A stretch of DNA of 64,000 nucleotides, taken from the NCBI GenBank assembly GCA_003117195.1, contig BDSI01000020.1, positions 588,146-652,145 on the forward strand, read 5' to 3'. The number at the start of each line of letters is the position of its first letter. The stretch's first letter is position 1. Positions 36,401 to 46,052 of this stretch are shown one piece after another. Position numbers and translations under genes: made by a program. The notes under the pieces were generated by a model. It saw nothing but the letters and a program-made list of their open reading frames with translations, was not told where the DNA came from and did not search any database. Source of the DNA: Eudorina sp. 2006-703-Eu-15 (taxonomy: Eukaryota > Chlorophyta > Chlorophyceae > Chlamydomonadales > Volvocaceae).

Positions 36401-39400
36401 GGGCAGCTTCCGGCCAACTACAGCGCGCTGACCGGCCTGCAGGAGCTGAACCTGGAGGGCTGCAACTTCACGGGTAGGCGCGGGTGAACTGAGGAGGTGT
36501 GATGATGACATGCACAATGTCCTTGTTCATACGGGTCGCACATTCGCGTGCGTCTCGTCAGTAATGGCCATTAAGCCGCTTCCCCCGCGGAACCTGAGCA
36601 CCTGATTCGTGGTAGCAATGCTCGTGTACATCGAAACGCTTCACGCTCGATGAAGGGCAACTGAAGATCCCACGTGGCAGAATGCTGCGTCACAGCGATG
36701 GGATGGGGCGGTCTGGTTCGCCCCCGACGAGCCACATTGTGCACGGCTTGGTTCATGTCAGGGCCAATCCTGCAGACCCGGGTGTGGGCCAAGGGCAGGC
36801 ACCTGCTGCTTCTCCGGGTCCCCTCGGATGACGTTGACGGGAAGATTGAGACTTTGCTCGAATGCGTTTGTTTGCTGGATAGACCGAGCATTGACCTGTG
36901 GGCAACGATATCTAGGGGTGTTTTGGCTGGATAAATTGAGCATTGAACTGTGGGCAACGATATCTCGGTCCCCTACGGGACAGGCCCTTTGCCACTGCAG
37001 TACAGGCGGTTGACGGGTTTAAAGGCGCTGATCCTGCGAAAGAACCGCTTGCAAGGAGCCCTACCCGACACCTACAGCGAACTGAGGGGTTTACAGGTAA
37101 GCATCTTAGGGTGTAGAAGTTGTGTGCTAAAACTGCTCGACTTGCGGTGTGGCAGTTCATATCCCTAGCATTCGAGTTGACAACTGTATGTTTCCAAACT
37201 GCTGGACCTCTTCATGTGCAAATCACATACCAATTCCATTGGCAACGGCTGCCGCAGGTGTTCAACGTCTCGCACAACAACCTCACCGGACCGCTGCCGG
37301 CCGCCTGGAGCAATCTGACCGGGATCGACACCCTGGACGTGTCGTACAATCAGCTGACAGGCGGCCTGCCCGCCTCCTGGTCCGGGCTGTCCTCTCTGTC
37401 CTCCCTGGACGCCTCCGGCAACCCCGGGCTGGGCGGTCCGCTGCCGGCCGCCTGGTCGTCCCTGGCGGCTCTGCAGCGCCTGGCCCTGGCCGGCACCGCC
37501 CTCAACGGCAGCCTGCCGGTGTCCTGGTCGGTGCTGAGCCGCCTGACGGTGCTGGCGCTGGACTCGGGCGGCCGCGGGGTGCTGTCGGGTCCGCTGCCGG
37601 CGCAGTGGAGCGCGCTGTCGGGTCTGCAGGTGCTGGGCCTGGCGGGGCAGGCAGGGCTGGCGGGCAGCCTGCCGCCCGAGTGGTCTCAGCTGGCGCTCCT
37701 GTCGCAGCTCAACCTCAGCGGCGCTGGCCTGAATGGGTCGTTGCCAGCCCAGTACAGCGCCCTGACCCTTCTATCGGCCCTGGATCTGACGGCTCCGGCG
37801 ACTTTGACACCTGGCAGCGGCTTCACGGGCGGCCTGCCCTCGGCCTGGTCGGCCCTATCTGCCCTCACATTTCTTTCCGTGTCGGGCCACAGCAGCCTGG
37901 CGGGTCCGCTACCCGCCAGCTGGGCCCCGGGCCTGCGCTCCGTGGCGGTTGTGGACCTGTCGGACTGCGGCCTGTCGGGCCCTCTGCCGCCGTCCTGGAG
38001 CAGTCTGGGGACATTAGGCCAGCTGGATGTGTCCAGCAACTACCTGACAGGCCAGCTACCCGCCACATGGTCGGCCCTGACCCGGCTTCAGGTCCTGGAC
38101 GTGTCCGGTAATCAGCTCCAGGGGACCCTGCCGCTGCAGTGGACCGCCCTGTCCTCCCTGGCGGTGCTCAACACCTCCGGGAATGCGGCCCTGGGCGGGC
38201 AGCTGCCGGCCAACTACAGCGCGCTGACCGGCCTGCGGGAGCTGAACCTGGAGGGATGCAACTTCACGGGTAGGCTTGGCGTACCGTAATCTAGGTAGCT
38301 GACGTTTCCGGCATGCAGCTGAAGGGCCACGACACTACACGACGATGGGTTTGCCAGATGCTGCGGTTCCGCCCCTTCTGGAGCGTGCTGCGAAACCATG
38401 ATTCCGCGTTCTGCAAGACCATGATTTGGGTTGCACTGGCGGTATTCAGTCAACAACGCCGGGGTCCTGAGGCGACCGGTCCGCAGCTCAGCATCAAACG
38501 CGTAATGGCCAACCTGTCCGACCGCGCGTGCACGTCGCTCCGGGTGTACGGCACGCGGCTGCCCGAGCGCGTGAACTCTGTTGCCTGCGATGTTGCCTGC
38601 GCTCGGCCCCACGTCGCTGGGTGGGTGGATTGGCTCGGCCCAGACTCCTGGCTGACAGGGGACTTCCCCGCCGCGCCGCCTCCCAGGCACCCTGCCACTT
38701 CCGTACAGCCGGATGAGCTCCCTCGCCGCAGTGAGACTGGGCTCCAACGCCCTGACGGGTCCGCTGCCGGATGCCTACACAGCCCTGCGCGCCGTACAGG
38801 TAGGGCACCCGGCGGGTTTGCGGGCGAAGGACGGACCCGCCAGGTCTGCTAGGGGCATCGGGGTTTGAACCGGTGGTGTGGGATTACAAAAGGAACATGC
38901 GGCATGGGAGATGTGGGATTCGGTGTGGGGTATGTGGGATGCGGCACCTCCCCGGTCACGCATCGAAGGTTGCTGACACACGGTTGAGGCCAACTCATGG
39001 GCATGGGAAGTTTGAGCGGGTTAAGGTCGCTCAACACGCAGGGTGGTGGGCGATGACCGGTGAATGCTGAGGTTGGGTCACGGCCGCTGACAACAGCTCA
39101 AGCGAGGGGACAGCGCCGTTTTGCGGATGCCCTCCTGTTTACGGGCGGCATTCTCACTGTCACTGCCGATGCGGGGTGCCCCCCAAGGCAAGCAGCTGTT
39201 GACGTGTGTACTGGAACTGCGTGTGAACCTCTGCTGCCGATGTGTGGCGCAACCGCAGGTGTTCAACGTCTCGCACAACAACCTCACCGGACCGCTGCCG
39301 GCCGCCTGGAGCAACCTGACCGGGATCGACACCCTGGACGTGTCGTACAACCAACTGACAGGCGGCCTGCCCGCCTCCTGGTCCGGCCTGTCCTCGCTGT

Positions 39401-42400
39401 CTTCCCTGGACGTCTCCGGCAACCCCGGGCTGGGCGGCCCGCTGCCGGCCGCCTGGTCGTCCCTGGCGGCTCTGCAGCGCCTGGCCCTGGCCGGCACCGC
39501 CCTCAACGGCAGCCTGCCGGTGTCCTGGTCGGTGCTGAGCCGCCTGACGGCGCTGGCGCTGGACTCGGGCGGCCGCGGGGCGCTGTCGGGCCCGCTGCCG
39601 GCGCAGTGGAGCGCGCTGTCGGGTCTGCAGGTCCTGGGCCTGGCGGGGCAGGCGGGGCTGGCGGGCAGCCTGCCGACCGAGTGGTCAGCGTTGACCGGTC
39701 TCCTTACCCTAAACGCCAGTGGCGCCTCTCTGAATGGGTCGTTGCCAGCCCAGTACGGCGCCCTCAGCAAGCTGGCGGTGCTGGACCTGACGGCTCCGGT
39801 GTCGTACGCCTCTACCCCGGGCAGCGGCTTCACGGGCGGCCTGCCCTCGGCCTGGGTGACGCTTTCAGCCCTGACCCTGCTGTCCGTGTCGGGACATAGC
39901 AGCCTGGCTGGCACTCTTCCCTCCAGCTGGGGTCGAGGACTGAAATCCATGGAGGTGTTGGAGCTCTCCGACTGCAGCCTGACAGGCCAGCTACCCGCCA
40001 CATGGTCGGCCCTGACCCGGCTTCAGGTCCTGGACGTGTCCGGTAATCAGCTCCAGGGGACCCTGCCGCTGCAGTGGACCGCCCTGTCCTCCCTGGCGGT
40101 GCTCAACACCTCCGGGAATGCGGCCCTGGGCGGGCAGCTGCCGGCCAACTACAGCGCGCTGACCGGCCTGCAGGAGCTGAACCTGGAGGGCTGCAACTTC
40201 ACGGGTGGGTGCGTGGCGGACAGGTACCCGGAGAGCATATGTAAAGGCATGTCGGGACGGGGCGCCTGCAGGCCGTTGAGGCGCTGCACCCCCTGGCGGC
40301 GGTTCTGAGATACCGTACGGGCTTACGGCACCGACCGCGGGAAGCTAGTTGTGCTGCACGCGCACCCAGCTGAGCCGGTTGCCTTAGCCGCATGGGGCCC
40401 TGGTGGATGGGTGGATGGGTGGAAGGTTGTCGCCGCAGCCGTAAGTGAAGTCAGCGGCTCTTGCCCCCGGCTCGCAACCGCCGGCAGTCCGCACCCATGT
40501 GGTGATCCATCCCAGCAGCCCAGGTCCTTGCAGAAGTTGGGACCGCGTACCCCACTACCCACCGTTCCTTACGGCAAGGGGGCTTGGGCTGGGTTGGCCC
40601 GCGCCGGTTTCGCCTCCCCATGAACTGCAGGTGGCCTTCCCCTGCCGTACAGCGGCCTTTCGTCGCTGTCGGCGGTCCGGATGAGCGGCAATGCGCTGAG
40701 CGGGGCCCTGCCGGCTGAGTACTCGGCCCTGGGCAGTTTGAGGGTGTTGGAGCTGGCGGCCAACCAGTTGGCTCTGAAGCTGCCCCCGGGCTGGTCGGCG
40801 CTGGGCGAGCTACAGGTGGGGCGTCGTCATTCACCTCTGGCAATGGGGGGGCAATGGAGCGGTTGGGATGACATTCATTTCAGGTCTCGCTGTCCCTATT
40901 GATATTCGTAAGGGGATGGCCGGATGTGCTCGGTGAAAGCGCACTGAGGTGTCGGTTTCGGAGCTCCCCGACTCGTAACCCCAACCTCGGGCCCCCACTC
41001 CTCCCCATCAGGTCCTGAACCTCTCAGGCAACGCCCTGAACGGCAGCCTGCCCCCCGACTGGAGCGCCCTCCGCCGCCTCCAGCTCCTGGACACCTCGCG
41101 CAACCTCCTCACCGGCGGCCTGCCCCCCGACTGGAGCGCCCTCACCGCCCTGTCCGCCCTCTCCGTCGGCGGCAGCGGCCGCCTAGCCGGCTCCCTGCCG
41201 CCCCAGTGGGCCGCCCTCACCGCCCTGACCTCCCTGGAGGCGTCCGGCAACTCCCTGGACGGCACACTGCCCCTGGAGTGGTCCGCCCTCGTCTCCCTGG
41301 AGCGCCTGGACCTCGCCTCCAACGCCCTGTCCGGGCCGCTGCCGGCCGAGTACAGCGCCCTGGTCGATCTGACCTCCCTGGACTTGTCGGACAACCAGCT
41401 GACCGGGGACGTGCCCGCCGGCTGGCTCCGAGGCGGCGGCGGCATGCCATCGCTCCAGGAGCTCCATCTGGGCAACAACGACCTGCAGGAGGGCCTGCCC
41501 GACGTGCTGGATATGGAGGCGGGCGGGTCGCCGGGCGGCGGCGGCGGCGGTGGCGGCGGCGGCGCGGCCGCGGCCGCGCAGCTGCGCGTGCTGAATGTGT
41601 CGTACAATGAGCTCGGGCCGGCGGGGCTGCCGGCGGTCGCGCAGCCGTACATGTCGTACCTGGTGTCGCTGGACCTGACGGGGTGCGGTCTGACGGGCGG
41701 GCTGCCGCCCTCCTGGAGCCAATTGGCGGCGCTGACGGCGCTGTACCTGGGGGGCAACGGCCTCAGCGGCGCGCTGCCGCCTCAGTGGGGCGCGCTGGGC
41801 GGCCGCGGCGGCGGCGGCAGCGCACCGGCGGCGAGGCCGACGGCACGCTCTTTGGTTTCGAAGCCCTATGGCGGCAGCGAGGGGCATTCGGCGGCGGTGA
41901 CGGCTGTGGGCGCTGGGCTCCGCGAGCCGTCCGGTGCGGAGGAGGAGGAGGACGAGGCAGAGGCGGCGGAGGCGGCGGAGGGGCCGCAGGACGGTGTTCT
42001 TGTCGCCGCAGGCAGCGGCGGCGGAGGCACGCGCCGGCGGCTGCGGATGCGGCAGGTGGTTGGACTGGGTTGGAGTGTACAACAGCTGGAAGACGAGAGC
42101 ACGCGGGCGGTCGCGGCGGCGGCGGCGACGGCGGCGCGGACACTGGTGAGCCAGGCCGCCGCCCGCGCGGCGGCGACGGAACGGACCCTGGCGGAGGCGC
42201 TGCCGGCCGCGGCAGCGGCGGCGGCGGCAACGGTGTCAGGCCCGGGTCTTGCAGTACTGCAGCTGCAGGACAATGCACTGACGGGGTCGCTGCCCGCCGC
42301 CTGGTCGGCTCTGGGCTCCCTCACTGAGCTGCGACTGGCGGGTAACCAGCTCCAGGGCCCCATTCCGACGGCCTGGCCGTTCGGCATGACGTCGCTGGTC

Positions 42401-43922
42401 TCCCTGGACTTGAGTGGGAACACGCCCTCCCCTGGAGTGTGCGGGGCCAACCCCGGGGGCGTGCTGTGGCCCAAGAACCAGACCAACTTCCCGCAGCTGC
42501 TGCCCTGCAGCCCGCCGCCGGCGCCGGCGCTGCCGCCGCTGGTGCCCTTCGCAGGGGCGCCGCCGCCACCGCCACCACCGCCGCCTCCGCCCTCGCCGCC
42601 GCCGGTGCCGCCGCCCTCGCCGCCGCCCTCGCCGCGCCCGGTGCCGGCACCGCCGGTGCCGTCGCCGCCTCAGGGCATCGGCGTGTCTCCGAGGCAGCCG
42701 ACGTTGGCCGTCAGCCCGCCGCCCCCGGATGCGGGTCCAGGTGCGGGGTTGGGGGGGCAGGGGGGCAGGGGAGGAAAGGGGAGGAAAGGCGGTGGGCAGA
42801 CGGCCACTGAGGGTCCCTCCCGGCTCCGATGCCGGGGCGCTTTATTCCGGTGAATGGGAGCCGGAATGGGTCGGTTGAGATGAAGGGGCTTGGGGGCCCC
42901 ACGGCGGGGCTTTGCGCTAGGGGTTTAGGGGTTTAGGGTTCACCCCGGTCGTCCAACCACTCGGCCCCCCCTCCCCCTCCTGCTCCTCCTGCGCTGACGC
43001 CGCCGCGGCACCCCTCAGTCACCCGCGACTCCAGCAGCGGCTTCAAGACCTGGTGGATCGCCGTCATCGTGGGGGCAAGCGTGGCGGCGCTGCTGCTGTT
43101 GGCGCTCATCGTGGCGATCCTGCACCGCCGTCGCCGCCGCCGCCAGCAGCGGGCCGACGCGTACGAGTACGGCGGCCCGGCCGTCACGGGCAGCGTCGCA
43201 GGCGACGTCGGCGGCGGCGGCGGGGTTCCGCCGCCACCGTACGGGCTCGGCGCACTGGGGGGCTCGTTCGGCCGCTCGAGATCGCCGGCGTCGAGGGCAA
43301 AGCCCGGCTCGGGCGGCGGTGCCGACCCACGGGGCGCGACGTCCGGTGGGTCAGTGACGCTACCCGAGCCGCCGCCGCCGGGACTGGATCGACCGTCCAT
43401 GTACGCCAAGTACCACAACCCTGTCTTCATGGGCGACGAGCGGGGTGGCGGCGGCGGCGCCGCTGCCGCCGGGGCCGCCGGCGGCGGCGGCGGCGCAGTG
43501 GCCAACTGGCAGGACGTGATGAGCGCGTTTTATTTGGTGGAGCAGGAGGGTTACGACTCGGCCGCGCCCACACCGCCGCCGCCGCCGGAGCCACCGGTCC
43601 AGCGCCAGTCGACGCTGCAGCGGCCGGCGGCGGGCATTGAGGTGGACGAGATCGCGGTGGTGACGGCGGTGACCACCACGACGCCGATTTCGCGCCGGCC
43701 GACGCCGCCGACGGGAACGCCGCCGCCGCCGCCGCCGCGTCGCTCGCCCTCGGGTCAGGGGGCGGCGGCAGCGACGCGTACGTCACCGGGTCAAGCCCCG
43801 GCGGCGGTACGACCACGCAGCTTGACGGCGACGGCGTCGGCGACGGAGGCGCCGCGTACGGCAGGAGCGGGCAGCCAGCCGTCAGCAAGGCCGCGGTCGC
43901 AGTCCCTGGCGGATCCACGCAG
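24380..43922 (+). CDS. Giant single-pass membrane protein: Pro-rich, C-type-lectin-like and LRR ectodomain
   Basis: Phase-consistent exons: 24380-24464, 25002-27704, 27902-28544, 29058-29142, 29501-30053, 30590-30756, 31064-32078, 32714-32826, 33189-34206, 35188-35300, 35456-36473, 36984-37096, 37258-38269, 38687-38799, 39259-40204, 40631-40815, 41012-42740 and 43019-43922, over 4,100 residues. In order: signal peptide (MVLTLRGRWRSGWPLLLCLC), poly-Ser then about 850 residues of PPP/PPSP-type sequence, a Cys-containing domain, a C-type-lectin-like module ending NETRPFVC, a Pro linker, about 80 LRRs, a Pro-rich stalk, a transmembrane helix (43051-43122), then a basic stop-transfer run and a low-complexity tail. 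Such a layout implies a wall- or matrix-anchored surface receptor or adhesin; the ligand is unknown. No kinase or pherophorin domain is seen. The reading frame seems to shift near 43,640-43,700 and the 3' end is unresolved. Confidence 0.85.
25002..27704 (+). other. Poly-Ser and poly-Pro exon (Hyp-rich-type stalk)
   Basis: One uninterrupted 2,703-nt exon. A (AGC/AGT)n tract encodes about 14 serines near 25,190-25,230. It is followed by roughly 760 residues dominated by PPP, PPSP, PPAVPPP and P(4-13) runs, with several imperfect internal repeats such as PAVPPPDVPPPMVPP at 25,860-25,990. In volvocine walls such sequence is typically hydroxylated and glycosylated into stiff rods. The antisense Gly-rich open frame is a shadow. 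Confidence 0.85.
27827..27859 (+). repeat. Short intronic repeat, copy 1
   Basis: A 33-bp block starting TTTGCTCTGGCAGCAG in the intron before exon 27,902. It matches 30,990-31,022 in another intron of the same gene at about 29 of 33 positions. Confidence 0.7.
29501..30053 (+). other. C-type-lectin-like module exon
   Basis: The 184-codon exon contains paired cysteines and, near the end, FWTADQRCQIQGGRLLALPG followed by VWARVQGANC, YC and NETRPFVC. This order (W..A...C...G..L, then W, C, and C....PFVC) is that of the second half of a C-type lectin domain. The calcium-binding EPN/WND motifs of sugar-binding members are not obvious, so carbohydrate binding is unproven. C-type-lectin-like proteins are known in Chlamydomonas. 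Confidence 0.6.
30901..31022 (+). repeat. Two short repeats in the intron before the first LRR exon
   Basis: Positions 30,901-30,938 are identical over 38 bp to 32,494-32,531 in a later intron (core CCCGCTGCAAAGCCCCCGC). Positions 30,990-31,022 match the repeat at 27,827. Both lie in the intron 30,757-31,063. Confidence 0.75.
34765..35001. mobile_element. hAT-like MITE, 237 bp
   Basis: The element begins CAGGGTGGCTATCTTA and ends with its exact reverse complement, TAAGATAGCCACCCTG. It is flanked on both sides by the identical 8-bp direct repeat CGCGAACA (34,757-34,764 and 35,002-35,009). An 8-bp target duplication and CAGGG-type ends are hallmarks of the hAT superfamily. There is no coding capacity, so it is a non-autonomous element. 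It lies in the intron between the long LRR exon ending at 34,206 and the short exon at 35,188. The perfect ends suggest a young insertion. Confidence 0.85.
35319..35372 (+). repeat. 23-bp tandem repeat, 2.3 copies
   Basis: The unit GTGTGCGTAGGCAGGCAGGG plus CAG is repeated perfectly in the intron 35,301-35,455, just downstream of a short LRR exon. Confidence 0.9.
36875..36978 (+). repeat. 52-bp tandem duplication next to an acceptor site
   Basis: Two imperfect copies beginning CTGGATA, with the shared core TGTGGGCAACGATATCT, occupy the end of the intron just before the short LRR exon at 36,984. Confidence 0.8.
42913..42941 (+). repeat. Telomere-like repeats in an intron
   Basis: The run TAGGGGTTTAGGGGTTTAGGG resembles green-algal telomeric repeats (TTTAGGG/TTTTAGGG). 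It lies in the intron before the transmembrane exon and spans fewer than four units. Confidence 0.5.
43051..43122 (+). other. Transmembrane helix and stop-transfer of the giant receptor
   Basis: The exon at 43,019 encodes SSGFKT, then the 24-residue hydrophobic stretch WWIAVIVGASVAALLLLALI plus VAIL, then HRRRRRRQQR. This is a classic type I topology, with the LRR side outside and the basic flank inside. It is the only clear hydrophobic segment besides the signal peptide. Confidence 0.88.
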
Positions 43923-44193
43923 GTGGGGAGAGGGGAGGGGACGGGAGTTGGGGGAAGTGGAGGGGAGGGGAGGACGTGTATGGGACCTCGCCGGCTGCAC
44001 GATTCGGCAGGTTGTCGGGGCACATGGGCCATGTACGACACCCTTGAGGTGGCGAGATCCCGCTCTCTCACTCCCTGTCTCTCTGTTTCACTGTCCCTCT
44101 CTGTCCCACTCTCTCTGTCTTCAACCTCTGATTCTTGCCCAACCCCGTCGGCACCGCCCCGCATGCCCCGGACACTCGCCACCTCTCTCGCAG

Positions 44194-45424
44194 GCCGCCA
44201 CCGGGGAGGTGATGAGGCCCGGCGAAGCGAGGCTGCTCGCCCGAGGTACTCCAGGGGGGAAGGTACTGGTTGAGGTACTCCAGGGGGAGGTACTGGTTGA
44301 GGTACTCCAGGGGGTGCGGCCCGTTGCACAGTTGTGCAACGCGGCGCCCAGCTCACAGGGTGCACATGTACGACACCAACCACCGAACTGTACGACATTC
44401 TGGAACTTGTATTTGGCAGCACGCGCGGCGCAGTTTCGAGGGTTATGGCTTAGCATGGTTGGGTGGGATCCGCGCTGTCAGCTGGACAGCAGCGAACGAA
44501 TGAATTGCGGGAAGGGGTAAGCAGGCAGCTCATAGCCCCAAGGAGGGGGGAGGAGTAGCCGCCGCCACCCTCACAACACCTGACCAACCATACACACACA
44601 TACATACGCGTACAGTGTGGGGGAGGAGGGGGACGAGACGGGGCGAGAGGGCCCACGAGGAGGGTCCGAGTGCCGTTGGGCCTCACGGCCAGGGGCCCGC
44701 TGCGGTGCGGTGTGTGGCCCCTGCAGCGGGTCGGCGGGCGGGATACACCTCATTGGACTGCCATTCGATGTGCTGTTCTTCGTGATGATGGGGGAGAAGA
44801 GGAGGTGAAGGAAGAGAAGGAGGAGCTGGAGGAGGAGGGGCTGGAGGAGGAGGAGCTGGAGGAGGAGGGGCTGGAGGAGGAGGGGCTGGAGGAGGAGGGG
44901 AGGAGGGGGAGGAGGAGGAGCCTGCGCACTGGGGGGACTGCATGGGCGGAGCGGACGCGTGTCTGCCCCCTGCCGTGTCCTGATTCGGACGGCAGGATGG
45001 GCACTGCCGCGCGGTGTGCCGAGGGCGCGGGTACTTGTCAGAAGATGTGGGTCGGGCGCGGGTATCACGCCGGAGGGGCATGGCGCTAGCTCGGGCCTAA
45101 GGGGATTGGGGGGAGGAAGACCGCCTGACAGCTGGCCTGCCCTGTGTATTGACCCAAACCAATCACCAATCATCAGTCACGAATTACCAACCTGCCCTGT
45201 GTGTGTACGTGCGTCTGTGTATGTGTGAACTGTCACGTATGGGTCCGGGCCTGACACCGGTCAAGGGCTGCTGGCCCAGCCCCAACGGAAAGCCCGCCCG
45301 GGAGAGCGGAGAGGGGCGTGCGTGCGTGCTCGCATCAACGTGTCTGAGGGGCAACGTGTCGCGTGCTGTGGTTGACGCCGCGACAGACCCCGACCGCCCT
45401 TCTTCCTGCCCCTCTAGCACTGGA

Positions 45425-45493
<69 letters not shown>

Positions 45494-46052
45494 TGACAGC
45501 TGTGCATCGCGATCACTGCCGGGGGTGCCGTCACCCAAGGGGGCTCCTTTTGGGGGGGACAGGGACATCGTGTGAGGGCGAGGGCCCTTGCCATTGTCTG
45601 CTGACGAGGGGGTGATCGCTGAGTACGATGGTGTCGCCGCGGAGGCGGAGGCTATGGCGGCGGCGACGACGGTGGGCGGCGGGTCTGGGCCCTATCCGCG
45701 GAGGACACGGGGAGCGAGCGCTCCGGACGGGTCGCTGGCTGGCTGGCTTCGAGGCGGGGGCCCCTCCTTGGGGGACGGGACGGCTTCCCTCGGCTCGCCG
45801 CTGTTGAGGGCCGCAAGAGCTGTCCACGACGCCAGTGTGACGAAAGTGTCTGTACGTTGTCATCTCGTTGGGACGGTGTCGTACACAGACGTTGTACTTA
45901 GTATATCGATGACCAACGATGCGGCACGTTGCCGTGCGTTGAAGATTTGGCAGCCAGCGGCCGGCAGGCAGGAGGATGTGGGTGTGGATGTGGATGCGAT
46001 TCGATGTGATGTGATGTTGTGCAGGATGATGCGGTTGGTTGGATGCGTGTGA
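44194..46052 (+). CDS. Candidate further cytoplasmic-tail exons of the giant receptor
   Basis: If translation leaves the transmembrane exon in the frame reading GGSTQ|GTGGGG (phase 0), a small exon 44194-44245 follows in phase 0 (AATGEVMRPGEARLLAR), and its phase 1 end could join a stretch near 45,575 reading LSADEGVIAEYDGVAAEAEA, open to a TGA at 46,050-46,052. Acceptor sequences before 45,575 are purine-rich and weak. In the other frame the protein would instead stop soon after 44,194. No domain is recognised in either version. Transcript data would decide; this is a tentative model. Confidence 0.3.
44261..44314 (+). repeat. 27-bp tandem repeat
   Basis: Two copies of AGGTACTGGTTGAGGTACTC plus CAGGGGG, preceded by a half copy. 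The period is a multiple of three, but the block probably lies in an intron. Confidence 0.85.
44808..44930 (+). repeat. GAG-rich minisatellite
   Basis: Purine-rich tandem array of GGAGGAGGGGCTGGAGGAGG-type units. All frames on both strands are open and low-complexity, so open frames here are not evidence of coding. Confidence 0.85.
45423..45494 (+). repeat. (CTGG)n microsatellite
   Basis: About 17 CTGG/GGCT units, the longest simple repeat in the window. It lies just upstream of the candidate last tail exon and is likely to vary in length. Confidence 0.95.

Larger units (their letters stand above)
31064..42740 (+). repeat. LRR array: six long and five short LRR exons
   Basis: Long exons at 31064, 33189, 35456, 37258, 39259 and 41012 alternate with short exons at 32714, 35188, 36984, 38687 and 40631. 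Repeats follow a 24-residue pattern close to GxLPxxWSxLxxLxxL, a plant-type LRR with Trp or Tyr after LPxx. The first long exon opens with a Cys-containing cap (CDW..V.C). The four long exons starting at 33189, 35456, 37258 and 39259 are nearly identical and end in the residues CNFTG; each long and short exon pair is a duplication unit of about 1.8-2.3 kb with its introns. Confidence 0.9.

Noticed and set aside
24380..43922. Pherophorin or receptor-kinase identity for the giant gene
   Set aside because: The Pro-rich rod recalls pherophorins, but their paired Cys domains are not seen. No kinase motifs (HRD, DFG) were found after the membrane helix.
44571..45173. 200-codon Leu/Gln-rich minus-strand frame
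   Set aside because: Produced by the GAG-rich minisatellite, in which every frame is open.
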